Positions 6,388 to 8,570 of a DNA stretch of 8,570 nucleotides are shown here, piece after piece. Source of the DNA: an uncultured Rhodospirillales bacterium. Its GTDB lineage: Bacteria > Pseudomonadota > Alphaproteobacteria > Acetobacterales > Acetobacteraceae. The translations under genes and the position numbers were made by a program. The stretch spans positions 1 to 8,570 of the forward strand of contig CAIVDX010000683.1 in NCBI GenBank assembly GCA_903904805.1, given 5' to 3'. The notes under the pieces were generated by a model. The model ran no database searches and was not told where the DNA came from. It was given only the letters and a program-made list of their open reading frames with translations. Numbering within the stretch: the first letter of the stretch is position 1; the number at the start of each line of letters is the position of its first letter.

Positions 6388-7302
6388 TCATAACTTCGCC
6401 CGAGGATGCGCCGCCGACCAGACCGCCATCAGCTTCGCGGCATCCACATCCGTGTAGCGCTGCGTTGTCGACAATGAGGCATGCCCCAGCAGGTCCTGGA
6501 TGGCGCGCAGATCAGCGCCGCCTGCCAGCAGGTGGGTGGCGAAGGAGTGGCGCAGGGCGTGCGGGGTGGCGTCGTCGGGCAGGCCGGCGAGCGCGCGGAA
6601 GGCGCGCAGGGTGCGTTGGGCGATGGCGGGGTCGAGGCGCCTGCCGCGCACGCCGATGAAGAGCGGCGCGTCGGGCGCTTGGGAGGGGTGGTGGCGCAGC
6701 CATGCGTCGATGGCGTCGATCACCACGGGCAGGACGGGGACGAGGCGTTGTTTGTTGCCCTTGCCGGTGACCATCAGGGCGCCGCGGCGCAGGGCGGCGA
6801 CGTCGGCGATGTTCAGCGACAGGGCTTCACCGATGCGCAGGCCGCAGCCGTAGAGCAGGGTGAACAGGGCGGTGTCGCGGGTTTGGGCGAAGGGCGTGTC
6901 GGAGAGCTCGGCGATGTCGGTGGTGACGCTGATGGCGTTGGCGGGCGAGAGGGCGCGCGGGATGGGGCGGCGGGATTTCGGCGTGGCAGCCAGGCGGATC
7001 ACGGTGTCGGGCGTGCCGTGGCGGCGGGCGAGGAAGCGGTAGAAGCTGCGCACGGCGGAGAGGTTGCGCGCGCGGGTGGCGTTCACCACGCCGGTGGCGG
7101 CGCGGGTGGCCTGCCAGCCACGCAGGTCGCCGGGGCGCAGGCCGGCGAGGTCGTCCAGCGTCGGGGTGTTGCCGAGATGGTGGGTGAGGAAGCCGAGGAA
7201 GTCGGCGATGTCGGCGGCGTAGGCGGTGATCGTGCGGGTGGCGGCGCGGCGTTCGGCGCGGAGATAGTCGAGATATTCGGTGCGGGCCTGCTCGGCGAGC
7301 AT
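6388..7302 (-). CDS. xerC: Tyrosine recombinase XerC
   Basis: A 304-aa site-specific recombinase that, with XerD, resolves chromosome dimers at dif near the replication terminus. An N-terminal SAM-like core-binding domain (residues about 3-95) contains YLDYLRAERRAATRTITAYA. The catalytic domain has the full active site: R156 in YGCGLRIGEAL, K181 in TGKGNKQR, H248-x-x-R251 in PHALRHSFATH, H274 in LLGHASLSTTQ and the nucleophile Y283 in RYTDVD. The length equals that of typical XerC. The ATG at 7302-7300 is chosen because it gives the standard N-terminus; the frame stays open much further upstream, but that part overlaps priA and is proline/arginine-rich shadow sequence. No clear Shine-Dalgarno is visible. 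The gene is divergent from priA. XerD is the close paralogue; the divergent priA neighbour and LLGHASLSTTQ fit XerC better. Confidence 0.92.
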   Translation of the reverse strand: MLAEQARTEYLDYLRAERRAATRTITAYAADIADFLGFLTHHLGNTPTLDDLAGLRPGDLRGWQATRAATGVVNATRARNLSAVRSFYRFLARRHGTPDTVIRLAATPKSRRPIPRALSPANAISVTTDIAELSDTPFAQTRDTALFTLLYGCGLRIGEALSLNIADVAALRRGALMVTGKGNKQRLVPVLPVVIDAIDAWLRHHPSQAPDAPLFIGVRGRRLDPAIAQRTLRAFRALAGLPDDATPHALRHSFATHLLAGGADLRAIQDLLGHASLSTTQRYTDVDAAKLMAVWSAAHPRAKL

Positions 7303-7352
7303 CAACGTGCGGCGCTTGTAACTGGCGGGGGGCGCGTGCTGATTGGGAATGT
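7303..7352. other. Divergent xerC-priA intergenic region
   Basis: Only 50 bp separate the two divergent start codons, so both promoters must overlap each other or lie inside the neighbouring coding sequence. I see no convincing -35/-10 pair in either direction and no strong ribosome-binding site before either start. If the priA start is really the GTG at 7446, the gap is 143 bp and would hold both promoters more easily. Confidence 0.4.
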
Positions 7353-8570
7353 ATGACCGAGTCCGAGCATCAGCTGAGCATAGACAGCCTGGGCGCGTCG
7401 CCAAAGCGCCCATCTGCGTTTGGCGCGCTCCGCGGCGCACGGCGGGTGCCTGTGTTGCTGCCGTACCCTTTCGCCGGGCCGTTTGATTATGCGGTGCCGG
7501 AGGGAATGCAGGTCGCGCCCGGGGATGTGGTGCTGGTGCCGCTGGGCAAGCGCCAGGAGGTGGGCGTGGTGTGGGACCGCGGTGCCGGAGATGTGATCGC
7601 GGAGAAGCGTCTGCGGCCGATCTCGGCGCTGCTGGAGGCACCCTCGATGCCCGCCAGCCTGCGGGCGTTCGTCGATTGGGTGGCGGCCTACACGCTCAGC
7701 GCGCCGGGCGAGGTGATGGCGATGGCGCTGCGGGTGAACGCGCTGGCCACGCCGCGGGTGATGAGTGGCTGGCTCGCCGGGGGGAGCAACCAGGAGGTTA
7801 CGCCGACCCGGCGGAAGGTGCTGGAGGTGCTGGCGGACGGGATGCCGCGGGTGGCGGCGGATCTGGCGCGGCAGGCGGGGGTGAGCTCGGGGGTGATCAC
7901 CGCGATGGCGCGGGCTGGTCTGCTGCGGGCGGTGGCGATGCCGGATGGCGCGGGATTCGCGATGCCCGATCTGGTGCGGCCAGGGCCGGAGCTGAGCGCG
8001 GAGCAGGCGGGCGCGGCGGCGACGCTGCGCGGGCTGGTGGCGGCGCGGGAATTCTCCGCCACGCTGCTGGAGGGCGTGACGGGCTCCGGCAAGACCGAGG
8101 TGTATCTGGAGGCGGTGGCGGAGTGTCTGGCGGCTGGGCGGCAGGCGCTGGTGCTGTTGCCGGAGATCGCGCTGAGCTCGCAATGGCTGGAGCGGTTCGA
8201 GGCCAGGTTCGGCGTGGCGCCGGCGGTGTGGCATTCGGACCTGTCATCGCGGGTGCGGCGGCAGACCTGGCGGGCGGTGGCGGCCGGGCAGGCGCCGATT
8301 TTGGTGGGGGCGCGGTCGGCTTTGTTCCTGCCGTTCCCCGATCTTGGGCTCATTGTGGTGGATGAGGAGCACGAGACCGCCTTCAAGCAGGAGGACGGCG
8401 TGATCTACCACGCGCGCGACATGGCGGTGGTCCGCGCAAGGCTCAGTGCGGCGCCGATCGTGCTGGTGTCGGCCACGCCGAGCCTGGAAAGTCTGGTGAA
8501 TGCGCGGGGCGGCAAATACCGCCATCTGGAGCTGACGGCGCGGCATGGCGGGGCGAGCATGCCGGAGGTC
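7353..8570 (+). CDS. priA: Primosomal protein N' (replication restart helicase PriA), N-terminal part, truncated by window end
   Basis: The reading frame is open from the ATG at 7353 to the last base, giving 406 residues of a protein usually about 700-740 long. PriA is a 3'-5' superfamily 2 helicase that reloads the replisome at stalled forks. The 3'-DNA-binding domain begins at VPVLLPYPFAGPFDYAVPEG (from residue 32). A winged-helix region follows at about 150-195 (TPTRRKVLEVLADG, LARQAGVSSGVI). Helicase lobe 1 then shows Walker A GVTGSGKT (241-248, K247), LLPEIALS, VWHSDLSS, GARSALFLPF, the DEEH box (337-340) and motif III SATPS (373-377). Lobe 2 and the zinc-binding cysteines lie outside. 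The start is uncertain: the ATG has only a weak GGGA 4 nt upstream, and a GTG at 7446 would remove 31 extra residues. The gene is divergent from xerC. Confidence 0.95.
   Translation, partial: MTESEHQLSIDSLGASPKRPSAFGALRGARRVPVLLPYPFAGPFDYAVPEGMQVAPGDVVLVPLGKRQEVGVVWDRGAGDVIAEKRLRPISALLEAPSMPASLRAFVDWVAAYTLSAPGEVMAMALRVNALATPRVMSGWLAGGSNQEVTPTRRKVLEVLADGMPRVAADLARQAGVSSGVITAMARAGLLRAVAMPDGAGFAMPDLVRPGPELSAEQAGAAATLRGLVAAREFSATLLEGVTGSGKTEVYLEAVAECLAAGRQALVLLPEIALSSQWLERFEARFGVAPAVWHSDLSSRVRRQTWRAVAAGQAPILVGARSALFLPFPDLGLIVVDEEHETAFKQEDGVIYHARDMAVVRARLSAAPIVLVSATPSLESLVNARGGKYRHLELTARHGGASMPEV

Noticed and set aside
5304..6393. Two + strand frames (236 and 235 codons) opposite the MFS gene.
   Set aside because: They lack hydrophobic or domain structure, while the - strand frame shows 12 membrane segments and Bcr/CflA motifs.
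6481..7356. A 291-codon + strand frame opposite xerC, rich in Gly, Ala and Val.
   Set aside because: It is an antisense shadow of xerC with low-complexity composition and no domain; XerC on the - strand has every catalytic residue.
7303..7641. A 113-residue N-terminal extension of XerC.
   Set aside because: It overlaps the divergent priA coding sequence, is Pro/Arg/Ala-rich, and XerC proteins are about 300 residues, as given by the ATG at 7302.
7302..8234. A 310-codon - strand frame across the xerC-priA junction.
   Set aside because: It is His/Arg/Pro-rich shadow sequence opposite priA, whose helicase motifs are unmistakable.

Overview
The window is GC-rich chromosomal DNA from an alphaproteobacterium, most likely of the Acetobacteraceae/Rhodospirillales type. 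The grounds are the alphaproteobacterial look of the PNPase, XerC and PriA sequences, the strongly G/C-ending codons, and short A/T-rich hairpin repeats between genes that stand out from the background. I cannot place it to genus. I see no tRNA, rRNA, CRISPR array or transposase.

Layout. Positions 2-541 are the 3' end of pnp (KH and S1 domains), followed by a GC-rich terminator-like hairpin. Three oxidative enzymes follow on the + strand: a 470-aa nitronate-monooxygenase-like flavoprotein (649-2061), a 539-aa FAD-dependent class A monooxygenase (2259-3878) and a 362-aa Rieske oxygenase of the VanA/dicamba-monooxygenase type (3999-5087). A Bcr/CflA-type MFS exporter converges on them from the - strand (5130-6299). 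Upstream of it on the same strand is the tyrosine recombinase xerC (6388-7302). It is divergent, across a 50-bp gap, from priA (7353 to the window end, truncated). The priA reading frame has no stop codon inside the window.

The middle block (two oxygenases and an exporter, possibly with the flavoprotein) looks like an accessory catabolic or detoxification module between housekeeping genes (pnp on one side, xerC and priA on the other). No Rieske reductase or ferredoxin gene is present, so the Rieske enzyme would need an electron donor encoded elsewhere. The substrate is unknown.

The most unusual feature is not a gene. The gap between the flavoprotein and the FAD monooxygenase is almost filled by a gapless imperfect palindrome of about 168 bp (2070-2237; arms 61/84 identical by hand count), with tips that fold into A/T-rich hairpins. 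Related single tips sit at the ends of the Rieske/MFS gene pair (about 5088-5129) and of xerC (about 6340-6378). This looks like a miniature inverted-repeat or intergenic hairpin family.
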